Counted from the stretch's first letter, positions 43,949-56,761 are shown. The stretch is 64,000 nt of DNA from Macrothele yani (GCA_039090855.1 CM077011.1:26503001-26567000); one strand, 5' to 3'. Program-made: numbers and translations. Notes: generated by a model from the sequence alone, not told the origin.

Positions 43949-44107
43949 CTCCCAAGAGAAAACTCCGATGAAACTGAAGATTGACAATTTTCGTTCTTCT
44001 TCCCTCACCAGAATTCTCAAATCGTCCACGTAGAATGGTATTGACGTTGGAACGGCTTGAAAGCGATTGTAAGACAAAGTGAACGGTCCCAGAGCAATAT
44101 CAGCTTC
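43949..44107 (-). CDS. Ionotropic receptor exon: S1 lobe with ligand-binding arginine, up to TM1
   Basis: This 159-base exon gives exactly 53 codons beginning EADIALGPFTLSYNRF and ending FIGVFSWE. It is the hallmark S1 segment of ionotropic glutamate receptors, (E)AD-A-GP-T-S-R. The Thr of GPFT and the Arg of YNR align with residues that contact the alpha-carboxyl of glutamate in AMPA-type receptors, so these ligand contacts look retained. Splice sites on the minus strand are CGTTTTTTAG|GAAGCT and TGGGAG|GTATTT, phase 0 at both ends. The terminal SWE runs directly into VW of the next exon, as in the pre-TM1 region of the family. A tRNA-SINE sits about 80 bp upstream in the intron. Confidence 0.88.
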
Positions 44108-44189
44108 CTAAAAAACGAAAAATTTATTTATTAGTCACTTTATCGGAGTAATTAGACGTATAAAAACTTGCGTCATGAAAATGGATTTC

Positions 44190-44407
44190 TCCGCCCCGGT
44201 GGCGCATGTGGTCTAAGCGATGGCTTCTGATCATTCGTCCGGAAAGGGGTCAGGTTTACAATCCCGGTGAGGCATGGATGTTGTGTTTGTCTTGCGGAGC
44301 TGGCTCTCTCCCTTTCCTGGAACCAGTGACCCTAAATTAGGGACGGGCGACTGCTTATAGCTCATTGAGTTGCTCACAGTCTGGTAGTTCAACCTCCAAT
44401 AAAAAAA
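44190..44407 (+). mobile_element. tRNA-derived SINE close to a receptor exon
   Basis: Head CCGCCCCGGTGGCGCATGTG, decayed B box GGTTTACAATCCCGG, tail CCTCCAATAAAAAAAA. Flanked by ATGGATTTC with preceding A's on both sides (44181-44189; 44408-44416). It lies 82 bp upstream of the receptor exon acceptor. Confidence 0.92.
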
Positions 44408-44803
44408 ATGGATTTCAAACATATCTTAGGAATTTCTTATTAACTTTACAGTTCGGCACGAAAGTATACATAACATAAAATTTCGAAGACCCCCTCCCCC
44501 CCTTTTTTTCTTGTTTCTTATTCTGCCATTCTCCCTACATCCCTCGCTTTCCTCTCTATCTGCTATGATCTATCCTTCTGTTAAAAACGCCTTCTGTTTA
44601 GCTTTCTGTCTACATGCCCTGTCCTGATTTAATTTTATACGCGTCTTTATGCAAATCAAAACAACCGCAGTTAAACGACAGCGCCTGTGAAGGTCATTAA
44701 ACGATATAAATAGCATCTGTAATGAGCTATGTTAATCAGTTTTATTCTTGTTTTTCAGTGCGAAAGGTAGCGAACTTAAGCGAGTTTGACAAAGGTCAAA
44801 TTA

Positions 44804-46227
44804 CACTCACGGACAATGAATTTTGCGCACCAAGAAAGAAGCATCTGATTAAACTGAAATTTTATGGACGTAATGATGCAAATGAAGGATGCACATGATG
44901 GCAAAAACAGAGCTGCAGGACAATTACAGAGAGATCTGTGGCACGCAGTCCAGTCATTTTCAAAAGCACGTCGCACCGCCTCGTGCGGCGATACGTACTG
45001 CAATACGGTCCGGCATGGAGGCGAAACAGACGATTGATGCTGCAGACTGTCCTACACGTGTTGGACGGTGTGCTCCAAATCCCGGATAGTGCTGCACGAC
45101 GGCGCGTTTCAACTGGTCACACACAGGCTATATAGGGGAAGTGTCCGGGGAACGAGCAGGCCATGGAAGTGTCTGGACATAACGTAGGGAGTCCTGGGCA
45201 ACCCGAGCCGTGTGCGGGCGGGCATTATCCTGATGGTATAGCGCACTTGGAATCCCGGAATGGAATGGGAGTACATAGGACAGTAGGATATCATCCACAT
45301 ACCGCTGGCCCGTCAAAGATCCACGTAAAACTACTAGAGCTGATCGACTATCGTAGGAAATGGCTCTCCAGACCATGATGCCTACAGTGGAGGAAGTGTG
45401 GCGCCCGATGGCGAGGTTGGGACTGTGCCGTTGACCCGGAAACCTCCACACCCGAGCACGATGATCATCTGTCCCCAAAACAAAGCGGCACTTATCTCTA
45501 AACACTACACGTCACCAGTCTGTGTCGTTCCACGTTGCTCTGGCCTGGCACCACTGCGAACGGAGCCGGCGATGTTCCGGTGTTTATGACAGCACACGTA
45601 AGGGGCGCTGGGATCACAGATTCGCTTCCGCGAGACGTCGGGAAATGGTTCGTTGACACACAGAATCAGCTACAACTGTCTGCACCGGGTCCCCGTGGGA
45701 TCCGTTCGTGCCTGGCGCACGATCCGTCGATCCTCTCTACCAGTGATCCTCCTGGTCCGTAACATGTCCGCTGCTCCCATTACAGTCGGACGATATGGTC
45801 AGAACGACCCATGTGGCGGGCTATACGGTGCGCCGACCACCCTGCGGTTTTCAGTCCGATGATCAGGCCTCTGTCAAAGTTCGTAAGTTGCGTAAATCGA
45901 TCGACGTCTCTGGCGTCTACCCGGCATTCTTGTCACTCTGTACTCTTGCTTGCGTTGGCCGGTGCTTTTCGCTTTCATGGGGCATCGACTACACGCCGGT
46001 TTATAAGGCGGCCGGTTCGTGCTTTCAGCCCCACCAAAGGGTGAGCAGTCATTCGCGCTGGCACCAAACGTGGATCATTTGCATACCAGCAACCAGTCAA
46101 GCTATTTGCAAAGTTTCGCGGTTGTAGCATGTTTCTAGGTGCTAGGTTCTTCATGTTTCTAGGTTCTTCAGGTGCGTTTCATGTTTCTAGGTTCTTCTAG
46201 GTGCGCAAATTTCATTATCCCTGAATG
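44804..46227 (-). mobile_element. Tc1-like element nested in the outer Tc1
   Basis: 1424 bp, inverted repeats CACTCACGGACAATGAATTT / complement of CATTCAGGGATAATGAAATT, TA flanks (44802-44803, 46228-46229). The minus-strand frame 45505-45128 contains FRDKCRFVLGTDD (first motif, DES changed to DKC), VGIMVWRAISYDSRSALVVL, YHQDNARPHTARVAQ (second Asp) and WPARSPDTSPI before a stop. Further N-terminal remnants lie up to about 46050. Confidence 0.88.
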
Positions 46228-46229
46228 TA

Positions 46230-49200
46230 TAATGGCGAGACGACCGGAACAGAGCATTTCCGAGAGGGTAAGATTTGTGGGGTGCTCACTGTCAGCCGTG
46301 GTTATTATCTTCAAAAAGCGGTTCGAGGAGGAAAAACCACAAAGCGCGGGAGAGATATGGGCCGACCACGTATCATCGATTCTAGAGGTGAGCGAATGTT
46401 ATCTCGTACGGTATGTGCTAACTGAAGGAACTCTGTGGCGCAACTCACAAGTAATTTGACTGCTGGTGACGGCGTAGTGTGTCACAACACACAGTACATC
46501 GAACCCTGATAAAAATGCGGCTGCGGAGCGGCAGCCAAGTACCCATGCTAACCTCGATCATAGACGAAAGCGTTTACAATGGGCACGCGAGCATCGAAAC
46601 TGGAACTTGAATGATTAACGAAATTGTCTGTCCCAATGAATCTCGTATCCTGCTGCGCCGTGTGCACAGCTGGGTACGTGTGCTTCGTTTACCTGGGAAA
46701 GTGTTAACACCAGGGCGCACCGTGGGACGAAAACAACCGGCCCAGGATGTCTAATGCTTTGGAAAATGTTCCTCGGGGAAACCCTGGGTCTAGTCATTCA
46801 TGTGCAGGAATCTATGACGTCTACAACCTACCTAAAAATCATTCCAGACCAGGCACATCCTTTCATGGCAAAGCCAGTAGAGGAAGTGTAATGCTTTGGG
46901 CAATGCTAGCTGAGAAACCCTGGGCCTAGTCATTCATGTGCAGGAAACTATGACGTCTACCACCTATCTAAACATCATTGCAGACGAGTTACATCCTTTC
47001 ATGGCAAAGGCAGTACAGAAGTGTAATGCTTTCGGCAATGCTCTGCTGAGAAACCCTAGGCCTAGTCATTCATGTGCAGGAAACTATGACGTCTACCACC
47101 TATCTAAACATCATTGCAGACGAGGTACATCCTTTCATGGCAAAGGCAGTACAGAAAGCATAATGCTTTCGGCAATACTCTGCTGAGAAACCCTGGGCCT
47201 AGTCATTCATGTGCAGGAAACTATGACGTCTATCACCTACCTAAACATCATTCCATACCAGGCACGTCCTTTCATGGCAAAGCCAGTAGAGGAAGCGTAA
47301 TGCTTTGGGCAATGTTCGGCTAGGAAACACTGGGTCCTGTCATTCATGTGCAGGAAACTATGACGTCTACCACCTATCTAAACATCATTGCAGACGAGGT
47401 ACATCCTTTCATGGCAAAGGCAGTACAGAAAGTGTAATGCTTTCGGCAATGCTCTGCTGAGAAACCCTGGGCCTAGTCATTCATGTGCAGGAAACTATGA
47501 CGTCTACCACCTATCTAAACATCATTGCAGACGAGCTACATCCTTTCATGGCAAAGGCAGTACAGAAAGTGTAATGCTTTCGGCAATGCTCTGCTGAGAA
47601 ACCCTGGGCCTAGTCATTCATGTGCAGGAAACTATGACATCTACCACCTACCTAAACATCGTTCCAGACCAGGCACATCATTTCATGGCAAAGCCAGTAG
47701 AGGAAGTGTAATGCTTTGGGCAATCCTAGCAGAGAAACCCTGGGCCTAGTCATTCATGTGCCGGAAACTATGACGTCTACCACCTACTTAAACATCGTTC
47801 CAGACCAGGCACATCATTTTATGGCAAAGCTAGTAGAGGAAGTGTAATGCTTTGGGCAATCCTAGCTGAGAAACCCTGGGCCTAGTCATTCATGTGCAGG
47901 AACTTATGACGTCTACCACCTATCTAAACATCATTGCAGACGAGTTACATCTTTTCATGGCAAAGGCAGTACAGAAAGTGTAATGCTTTCGGCAATGCTC
48001 TGCTGAGAAACCCTGGGCCTAATCATTCATGTGCAGGAAATTATGACGTCTACCACCTATCTAAACATCATTGCAGACGAGGTACATCCTTTCACGGCAA
48101 AGGCTGTACAGAAAGCATAATGCTTTCGGCAATACTCTGCTGAGAAACCCTGGGCCTAGTCATTCATGTGCAGGAAACTATGACGTCTATCACCTACCTA
48201 AACATCATTCCAGACCAGGCACGTCCTTTCATGGCAAAGCCAGTAGAGGAAGCGTAATGCTTTGGGCAATGTTCGGCTGGGAAACCCTGGGTCCTGTCAT
48301 TCATGTGCCGGAAACTATGACGTCTACCACCTACCTAAACATCGTTCCAGACCAGGCACATCATTTTATGGCAAAGCCAGTAGAGGAAGTGTAATGCTTT
48401 GGGCAATCCTAGCTGAGAAACCCTGGGCCTAGTCATTCATGTGCAGGAACTTATGACGTCTACCACCTATCTAAACATCATTGCAGACGAGTTACATCTT
48501 TTCATGGCAAAGGCAGTACAGAAAGTGTAATGCTTTCGGCAATGCTCTGCTGAGAAACCTTGGGCCTAATCATTCATGTGCAGGAAACTATGACGTCTAC
48601 CACCTATCTAAACATCATTGCAGACGAGGTACATCCTTTCATGGCAAAGGCAGTACAGAAAGTGTAATGCTTTCGGCAATGCTCTGCTGAGAAACCCTGA
48701 GCCTAGTCATTCATGTGCAGGAAACTGTGACGTCTATCACCTACCTAAATATCATTCCAGACCAGGCACGTCCTTTCATGGCAAAGCCAGTAGAGGAAGC
48801 GTAATGCTTTGGGCAATGTTCGGCTGGGAAACACTGGGTCCTGTCATTCATGTGCAGGAAACTATGACGTCTACCACCTATCTAAACATCATTGCAGACC
48901 AGGTACATCCTTTCATGGCAAAGCCAGTACAGAAAGTGTAATGCTTTGGGCAATGCTCTGCTGAGAAATCCTGGGCCTAGTCATTCATGTGCAGGAACCT
49001 ATGACGTCTACCACCTATCTAAACATCATTGCAGTTCAGGTACATCCTTTCATGGCAAAGCCAGTAGTGGAAGTGCAATGCTTTAGGCAAAGTTCTGGTG
49101 ATAACCCTGGGTCTAGTCATTCATGTGAATGAAAATATGACGTCTACCACCTACCTGAACATCATTTAAGAGCAGGTACGTCTTTTCATGGCAACGGTAT

Positions 49201-49535
49201 TCTCCTCTAGTAGTGCCTTCTTTGAGCAGGATAATATGCCACTCTACAGTGCCTGTGCTGTTCAAGAAAGGTTCGTGGAACACAAGGAAGACTTCCAGGT
49301 ATTACCCCGACCTCCAAATTCCACAGACATCAATCCAATCGAGCACCTGTGGTTTGTGTTGGAACAGCAAATCCGATCTTCAGCCATTCAACCTCGTAAC
49401 TTACAAGAGTCAAAAGGTCTGCGGGTAACGTGTTCGTACGAGATACAACATGTCACCTTTAGATATCTTGTAGCGTGCATGCATCACCACATCAGAGCTG
49501 TTTTTTCGGCATGTGGAAGAAGAACATCATATTAG
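46230..49535 (+). pseudogene. Outer Tc1 transposase, expanded between catalytic residues 1 and 2
   Basis: N-terminal part: RRPEQSISERVRFVGCSLSA, then in other frames GRDMGRPRIIDSRGERMLSR (46345-46410) with the GRPR linker. About 46640-46740 corresponds to the SW-RV-R--PGK block. The VMLWAMF-WETLGPVIHVQE segment is then repeated about 18 times. The end 49188-49535 reads FFEQDNMPLYSA (second catalytic Asp), STDINPIEHLWFVLEQQIRS (third, Glu kept) and ends RAVFSACGRRTSY. Amplification of 137 bp shifts frame at each unit. Confidence 0.85.
46740..49190 (+). repeat. 137-bp satellite, about 18 units, made from transposase sequence
   Basis: Unit begins GTAATGCTTTGGGCAATGCT and includes TGACGTCTACCACCTATCTA and CATCCTTTCATGGCAAAG. 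Recurrent frames start at 47114, 47388, 47525, 47934, 48071, 48481, 48618 and 48892 (multiples of 137). Variants recur in blocks (two-unit and three-unit), a sign of higher-order duplication. Confidence 0.93.
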
Positions 49536-49559
49536 GTAGGTGGTCATAATCTTTTGGCT

Positions 49560-50215
49560 CCTCGGTGTATCGCATTTTTCGCTCTCGTTCTCAACATTGT
49601 GTAGAAATTTAATTTTGTGGCATTTTTAGACCTCGTTCTAGTCACTGTGTAAATATTGATTTTGTGACTTCCAGGTCAGATACGCAACAATATTTTTAAG
49701 AACCTAAAGATTTTTAGATTTAAGCTACAAGCAACATGTCTGTGATTGTTCGTGTCCCGAAAGTTGTTCAACTTGCCATTTATTTATTTGTTATTTTCTT
49801 TTTGCAGATATATGAGTTTTTGTGCGTAATATCCGACATATATTACACAATTTACTTTTAAGAAAGATATTACTTCAATTTGGAGCTTAACTCGATTTAC
49901 CCAGTAAACCTGTTTGAAAATTATCTATCTTCTAAATCTTCCAATCCTGTAATTTTCACGTTAGATTTCAGATAGTGCATCCAAATCAATTGCAAGGATT
50001 TTGATACTAGCAATTCAAGAGAAACACGGACTCATCATTAGCATCGGCCTCTAGAGTTGTTGCGATTCCGGCTGCACAAGAAACATGGTCATCCAACAAT
50101 CGTTCCATCTCCAAATAAGTATCTGTTGCATCATCTGTCACGTTCATTCATTTCTAATCGATCGAAAGTTCCGTCTTCAAAAAGAAGAGTTTTCTCTGAA
50201 ATTTGTTGCCTCCAA
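49560..50215. other. Unassigned AT-rich sequence
   Basis: No coding signal; some phrases resemble the following satellite near 50220 only. Confidence 0.45.
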
Positions 50216-50219
50216 ATAT

Positions 50220-51850
50220 TTTAAATAAGAGTCAAGCAATTTACTTTTGAGTACTATATTTTGTCTAAAGCATGAACAAAATTGGTCATGGGACAGTGAA
50301 TTTGTAGCCTCCATCTTTTTAAATAAGTGTCAAGCAACTTACTTTTGAGTACCGCATTTTGTCTAAAACATACAAAATTAGTCATGGGACAATGAATTTG
50401 AATCTTCCATCTACATTTACATATTGGTCAATCAATTTACTTTTGAGTACTGTATTTTGTCTAAAGCATGAACAACATTGGTCATGGGACAATGAATTTG
50501 TAGCCTCCATCTTTTTAAATAAGTGTCAAGCAACTTACTTTTGAGTACCGCATTTTGTCTAAAACATACAAAATTAGTCATGGGACAATGAATTTGAATC
50601 TTCCATCTACATTTACATATTGGTCAATCAATTTACTTTTGAGTACTATATTTTGTCTAAAGCATGAACAACATTGGTCATGGGACAATGAATTTGTAGC
50701 CTCCATCTTTTTAAATAAGTGTCAAGCAACTTACTTTTGAGTACCGCATTTTGTCTAAAACATACAAAATTAGTCATGGGACAATGAATTTGAATCTTCC
50801 ATCTACATTTACATATTGGTCAATCAATTTACTTTTGAGTACTATATTTTGTCTAAAGCATGAACAACATTGGTCATGGGACAATGAATTTGTAGCCTCC
50901 ATCTTTTTAAATAAGTGTCAAGCAACTTACTTTTGAGTACCGCATTTTGTCTAAAACATACAAAATTAGTCATGGGACAATGAATTTGAATCTTCCATCT
51001 ACATTTACATATTGGTCAATCAATTTACTTTTGAGTACTATATTTTGTCTAAAGCATGAACAAAATTGGTCATGGGACAATGAATTTGTAGCCTCCATCT
51101 TTTTAAATAAGTGTCAAGCAACTTACTTTTGAGTACCGCATTTTGTCTAAAACATACAAAATTAGTCATGGGACAATGAATTTGAATCTTCCATCTACAT
51201 TTACATATTGGTCAAGCAATTTACTTTTGAGTACTATATTTTGTCTAAAGCATGAACAACATTGGTCATGGGACAATGAATTTGTAGCCTCCATCTTTTT
51301 AAATAAGTGTCAAGCAACTTACTTTTGAGTACCGCATTTTGTCTAAAACATACAAAATTAGTCATGGGACAATGAATTTGAATCTTCCATCTACATTTAC
51401 ATATTGGTCAAGCAATTTACTTTTGAGTACTATATTTTGTCTAAAGCATGAACAAAATTGGTCATGGGACAGTGAATTTGAATCTTCCATCTACATTTAC
51501 ATATTGGTCAAGCAATTTACTTTTGAGTACTATATTTTGTCTAAAGCATGAACAAAATTGGTCATGGGACAATGAATTTGTAGCCTCCATCTTTTTAAAT
51601 AAGTGTCAAGCAACTTACTTTTGAGTACCGCATTTTGTCTAAAACATAAAAAATTAGTCATGGGACAATAAATTTGAATCTTCCATCTATTTGCATATTG
51701 GTCAAGCAAATTACTTTTGAGTACTGTATTTTGTCCAAAACATGAAGAAAAATTAGTTATGGGACAATGAAATTTTTAGTCTCCGTCTATTTAAATAAGG
51801 GCAAACAACTTCTTTTGGAAAAGTATTATAATTTGTCTAAAACATGGAGA
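50220..51850. repeat. 196-bp satellite composed of two 98-bp halves, about eight units
   Basis: The unit has GTCATGGGACAATGAATTTG twice, once followed by AATCTTCCATCTACATTTAC and once by TAGCCTCCATCTTTTTAAAT. Central units differ at only a few positions; edge units are more diverged. Small repeated open frames every 196 bp are by-products. Confidence 0.94.
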
Positions 51851-51859
51851 ACAGTTGTT

Positions 51860-53280
51860 CATAGGACTATGAATTCTAGCAGTGGGAGAATTTTGAAAAC
51901 CAATTTCACTGCTCCTGCGGATCAGTGTACAGCAGAAGTTTGTGGTCCGCACCCGTTTTTACTGGTCCGCAAATGGCACAAATATCAATTGACTTAATAT
52001 ACACACTAAATTAGTTGAATTTCCCTTCTTCAAGGCGGGGTACAGTGATGCATAAACTTTCATTTGAAACAAACTAAATAACATAGCACAAATATTACAA
52101 AATATTTTCACACTGATTCCAATTTGCACATAAGGTACATTTAACTTTAGTTGGTATGTACTTTCATGGGTGTAAGATTTAGTAGCAACATTCTTTTGTC
52201 TTTTTACCTAATGGAATTCATTGTGACCAGAGATCGCGTTGGCGCCCGGACAGGCGTATTTCACGCATCAAAAACGAAAAGTACTTCCTAAAAAAAAATC
52301 GGGACGTATTTTTACTGCTCAAAAAATCGTCCGTCCTGATTTAAAAACCGAACTCTGGATTGTTGTTGTTTTTAATTATTATCATTACTATTATTTTTTT
52401 CCCCTGGATCGTTTAACACACTAGTTCTACCATTGATAACGTGATCCCTTCCTCATTTCCCACCTCCACTCTGCCAGCCCTACAAAAGGCATGTAAGCTG
52501 CGTGTGCGTGCAAGCCCGAACGAAGGGGAAGGGGGGGGGTAACATTTTTTTAAGAGAGCTCTTAAGGTTTGTGGACAGCGTTATCGAATAATTACAGAAC
52601 TGAGTTTAAGTAAAATCTACTGATGATACTCTCGTGTATCTACTAAAGGAACAATATGAACATGCCATGGATTTTATTTCTCATTGTAATCATAAGAGAC
52701 TTCTTCTAGCAAATTAACAGAACTGAACTTGACAAAGCAGACTCTAGTTTTTTTATTAAAGATATGAAATACTGAGATCATTCTCAATTACAGTCTGTTG
52801 CAATTCTAAATTACACGTGTCGAAATAATTGCAAGCACATATGTCGCAGGATTTTTATCTTTGCCGCAGAGGTAAGGATGCATGTTTTTAACTTTAGGAA
52901 TTATCACTGTATTTTAAATTTTTCGAGTCTTACTAAAATAATTATAATAACTGCATGTCCAAAAAACAGATTTTTTCATTGTAATTCATATATGTCTAAT
53001 AGAATTAAAAACAAACAGTTTTTTAGATGTGAGAATCTTGGCAGTTGTTGGCAAACGATGAGGGGGCGGGGTGCTACTTCGAAAAATCACAAAATACTTC
53101 TCGAAAATCATGTGAGAAATATTTTTACTCCATGTCCAAAAATGTACCGCAACCACTGATTGTTACACTTCCGTGAGTGGATCAAATTGTGCAACATGTG
53201 GTGGAGTATCTAGTGTACCCTCGTTGAGTCTGAAACAGTTCCAGTGCTCAATTTGTTTCGATTTTATATTGTTGTTATTT
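51860..53280. other. Unassigned sequence
   Basis: GTGGTCCGCACCC and CTGGTCCGCAAATGG near 51940-51975 look like a transposon end. The rest is AT-rich without coding signal. Confidence 0.4.
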
Positions 53281-53282
53281 GG

Positions 53283-53368
53283 GGATTTAACGAGTAATGT
53301 GAAAAACTCAAAGGGCTATAAGTAGTATCTCGTTCCTAATTTAGGGCCAATGGCTCCAGAGAAAGGAG
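53283..53368 (-). mobile_element. tRNA-derived SINE, tail half, split by a hAT
   Basis: GATTTAACGAGTAATGTGAA through ATTTAGGGCCAATGGCTCCA is the SINE 3' part in minus orientation; its 5' half continues at 56762 beyond the hAT. Confidence 0.8.
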
Positions 53369-53661
53369 CAGGGCCCGATTTAGATCAGCAGAGGCCCCGT
53401 GCACATCATATGTCTGGGGGCCCCTCGATTAAAATTTTCACTCAACAGTTGAAAAGAATATTTGCTGGTAAATATTTTTTTTTTGCAAGCAATGTTTCTA
53501 GTATATAGTAAAGCATTAAAATACATCCCACATGGTAGTCAAATTTATAGCCAATGTGGCTTGTAATAGACAAGCATTCACACCACTTGTACTTCCCCGC
53601 ATCCGCAGAGCGTACAGCTGTAACATTAATTACTCTGAAATCCTTTTTTTTTTGTTTTATA

Positions 53662-55084
53662 CACTGACGGAAAAAAATCCCAACACCACGAAAAAATAGT
53701 CGTAGAGGAATGAAATGGCGGTAATGCATTTGTATAGGTAAAATATTTAATCGATTAAGGTTTCAAGATCACAGCTTATTGTAAGCGCGAGAAGAGACAT
53801 TTTAAATGTGAAATGCTGGTACATTAATAACCGGTGTAACCGCCAGAATATTGAATGCAAGCACGCAAACGTTCATGCATTGTGTCGTACAGGTGCTGGA
53901 TGTCAGTTTGTGGGATGGAGTTCCATGCCTGTTGCACTTGGTCGGTCAATACAGGAACGGTTAATGCTGGTTGGGGGTGACGCTGGTGTTGTCGTCCAAT
54001 GATGTCTCATACGTGCTCGATTGGTGAAAGATCTGGTGATCTAGCAGGCCACGGCAACATGTCGACACTCTGTAGAGCATGTTGGGTTACAACAGCGGTA
54101 TGCGGGCGAGCGTTATCCTGTTGCAAAACACCCCTGGAATGCTGTTCATGAATGGCAGCACAACAGGTTGAATCACCAGACCGACGTACAACTGTGCCGT
54201 CAGGGTGCGTGGGATAACCACGAGGGTGCTCCTGCTGTCATAGGAAATTGCTCCCCAGACCATAACTCCAGGTGTAGGTCCAGTGTGTCTCGGCCGCAGA
54301 CAGGTTGGTTGCAGGCGCTCACCTGGCCTCCTTCTAACCAACACACGGCCATCACTGGCACCCAGGCAGAACCGGCTTTCATCAGAAAACACAACAGATC
54401 TCCACTCCGTCCTCCAATGAGCTCTAGCTTGACACCACTGACGTCTCAAACGGCAGTGGTTTGGAGTAAGTGGAATGCACGCTACAGGGTGTCTGGCTCG
54501 GAGCTGTCCTTCAAGTAACCGATTTGTAACAGTTCGTTGTGTCACTGTGGTGGCAACTGCAGCTCGAATTGCTGCCGCAGACGCGGTACGATGCACCAAG
54601 GCCATACACCGTACACGGCGGTCTTCCCTCTCAGTATTGCCACGTAGCCTGCCGGAACCCGGTCACCTTGAGGCAGTACCTTCCCTTGACCACCGCTGCC
54701 AACAATCATGCACAGTGACTACATTCCTGCCAAGTCGTTCTGCTATATTGCTGAAAGAAAATCCACCTTCTCGTAGCCCTATTACACGACCTCGTTAACT
54801 CCGTGAGCTGTTGATAATGGCTTCTTCATCTTCTTAAAGTCATTCTTGACTAACATCAATACACTACGTCGAATCTCAACGATAACTAACGCTCACGAAC
54901 GTTACAGCGCGTATTTACAGCAAACCTGCTTTGCATGTTCCGAGGGGCGCTACTAGCGCCACACGTATGCGCCGAGCGCGAAAGTTGCATAGACGTCATC
55001 TTACAGATGTACTCTCACCGCCTATTAACTGTCGTTTATCTAACACAACCCCTTCTTGGTGTTGGGATTTTCTTTCCGTCAGTG
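53662..55084 (-). mobile_element. Tc1-like element within the hAT
   Basis: 1423 bp with about 38-bp inverted repeats CACTGACGGAAAAAAATCCC / complement of CACTGACGGAAAGAAAATCC and TA flanks. The minus strand encodes AAVATTVTQRTVTNRLLEGQ, RAHWRTEWRSVVFSDESRFC (first Asp), GASDGRVLVRRRPGERLQPT, TPGVMVWGAISYDSRSTLVV and a second motif with the Asp lost by frameshift near 54120; remnants of PNIEHVW-type sequence lie near 54010-54030. Related to the 3924-5344 element. Confidence 0.9.
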
Positions 55085-55639
55085 TAGTATCATTTAAAAA
55101 ACAAATAACCATCCTCCCAGAGATATAATTTAAAACCTATAGTCTACCATAAATTTAATGGAAATGATGAACCGATGGTGGTTTAAGCTGTAAGAAGAAA
55201 TCCCTAACAAAATGTTGCAGCTGACAACACACATTGGGGGATAATTTATGGCAACAGTTCATGTGAATTGTTACAACAGTCTTTAAATAAAGTAGTGTCA
55301 TTTGAACTTTTTCCGTATTTTCATTTACGTGAAAATAAACCCTACATAATTATGAATATTGATTCACAAATCCTGTTCTCACAAAACTAATATTAATAAA
55401 AATATTTTTAGTAAATTCTACATGTTTTGTTGAAATGCTTTTCATGTATAATATACCGTATTGCTCCGAATATAGGCTTCACCCGTAATATGAGATCTCA
55501 AGGAAAAACAAACTATACCTACATGTTATTACAGGAGCGTGATTATAAGTCACATCCCATTTTTAAACAAACCATTAAAAATGTATGAATAAAGGACATA
55601 AAAAAAAGTAGGACATAAAAAATGGCTTTTTTCTACCTT

Positions 55640-56330
55640 TTGTGGCTGCAAAATCATCAATTATATCGTCAAAACTTAAATCTGCTGTAAAATCACTTTT
55701 AATGGACAGTATATGAAAAGCATCAATTGACTCTTCTTTTAAACTTTAATGCTTTGTTCTTTTCAGAACCGCAAACGAGCGTTCGTTTGAACAGTTGTAA
55801 ATTGGTATTGGTAAAAAATGATGCATGCGTAAACAATGGGGAAAATTTAAACTAAATTCAAGTCCCTTAACTTCCCAAGGCAAGCGAGGGGATCTGTGCT
55901 CTCAGTGAATGAATTACTTCGTCAGGATTCGAAATTGAAGGAACTCTTCAGCGAAGTCTTCTTCAAGTTCATTTGAATACTGCTTTTACAACAATTCAGC
56001 TGCTTCCATCACATCGCTTTGGTCATTCTTGTAGACAAATCCAAATCTAGAGTCCAATTCCTCATATGACTTGTTTCTGGTTTGCAAGTGTGAAACAATA
56101 TTGTCACATATTACGTAAAAAGCTTGAGTGATGAAGGATCTCGATTATTAAAAACAACATCTGGAGTTGATGAATCATCTAGAAGTCGGTTCTTTGGTAT
56201 TTTCTTCCTTCTTAAGGATTCATAATCCATTTCTCTCCCTAACAACTGGTCGGATTCTTTCTTGAACAGTTCGAAATTTTTTCTGACGAAATTCAGGATG
56301 AAGTCAATATTTCACCCGTATAATGGTAAA
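55640..56330 (-). pseudogene. hAT transposase C-terminal remnants
   Basis: Minus-strand frames give DNIVSHLQTRNKSYEELDSR and FGFVYKND near 56030-56110, then NERSFAVLKRTKH near 55745-55790 (the ERSFS-LK-IK signature of the hAT dimerisation region) and ESIDAFHILSIKSDFTADLS with FDDIIDDFAATKGRKKP near 55625-55740, the typical hAT end. Internal stops present. It belongs to the surrounding element. Confidence 0.75.
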
Positions 56331-56452
56331 ACTAACGGCAAATTGCCCATGGAAGATTGAAAGGGAAGTGCTCACTTTGTTGATTCGTTGCAATATTGTC
56401 CCAGATAATTGTTAACAAAGCAGTCTCTTTTTTCATTAATTTTTTTTTTTCA

Positions 56453-56656
56453 TTGGAGGTTTAACGACCACCGTGAGCAACTCAATGGGCTATAAGCAGT
56501 CGCCCGTCCCTAATTTAGGGTCACTGGTTCCAGGGAAGGGAGAGAGCCAGTGCCATAAGAAAACACAACATCCATGCCTGACTGGGATTCGAACCCGGAC
56601 CCCTTACGGACGAATGATAAGAGGCCATCGCTTAGACCACTGCGCCACCGGGGGCT
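56453..56656 (-). mobile_element. tRNA-derived SINE
   Basis: Full copy in minus orientation inside the hAT: GGTTTAACGACCACCGTGAG ... GGGATTCGAACCCGGACC ... CTGCGCCACCGGGGGC, preceded by a T run. Confidence 0.93.
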
Positions 56657-56761
56657 TCATTAATTTGGCATGAAGAGACTTAAAAATATATTTGGTTTTT
56701 GGAGGTAGTTTGGAGGTCCCCAAAATCTGAGGCCCTATGCACGTGCAGAAATTAGGCCCTG

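Larger units (their letters stand above)
44740..49553 (+). mobile_element. Tc1-like element (outer) with a nested Tc1 and an internal satellite
   Basis: The frame LSEFDKGQI (about 44776-44802) is interrupted at TA by a second Tc1 and resumes at 46230 with MARRPEQSISERVRFVGCSL. After N-terminal remnants to about 46740 a 137-bp satellite follows, then the catalytic end to 49535. The right end is GGTGGTCATAATCTTTTGGC with CTCCTCGGTG, TA-flanked; the left inverted repeat was not found. Confidence 0.82.
53369..56761. mobile_element. hAT element inserted in a SINE
   Basis: Inverted ends CAGGGCCCGATTTAGATC (53369) and complement of CAGGGCCTAATTTCTGCA (56761). The 8-bp duplications GAAAGGAG / GAAGGGAG differ at one base and the SINE reads through once the element is removed. 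It contains a Tc1, a SINE and remnants of a hAT transposase. Confidence 0.87.

Noticed and set aside
46938..49086. Series of similar 60-107 codon frames
   Set aside because: Each is a piece of the 137-bp transposase-derived satellite.
50359..51551. Identical 61-codon frames every 196 bp
   Set aside because: By-products of the 196-bp satellite; no start context or family similarity.
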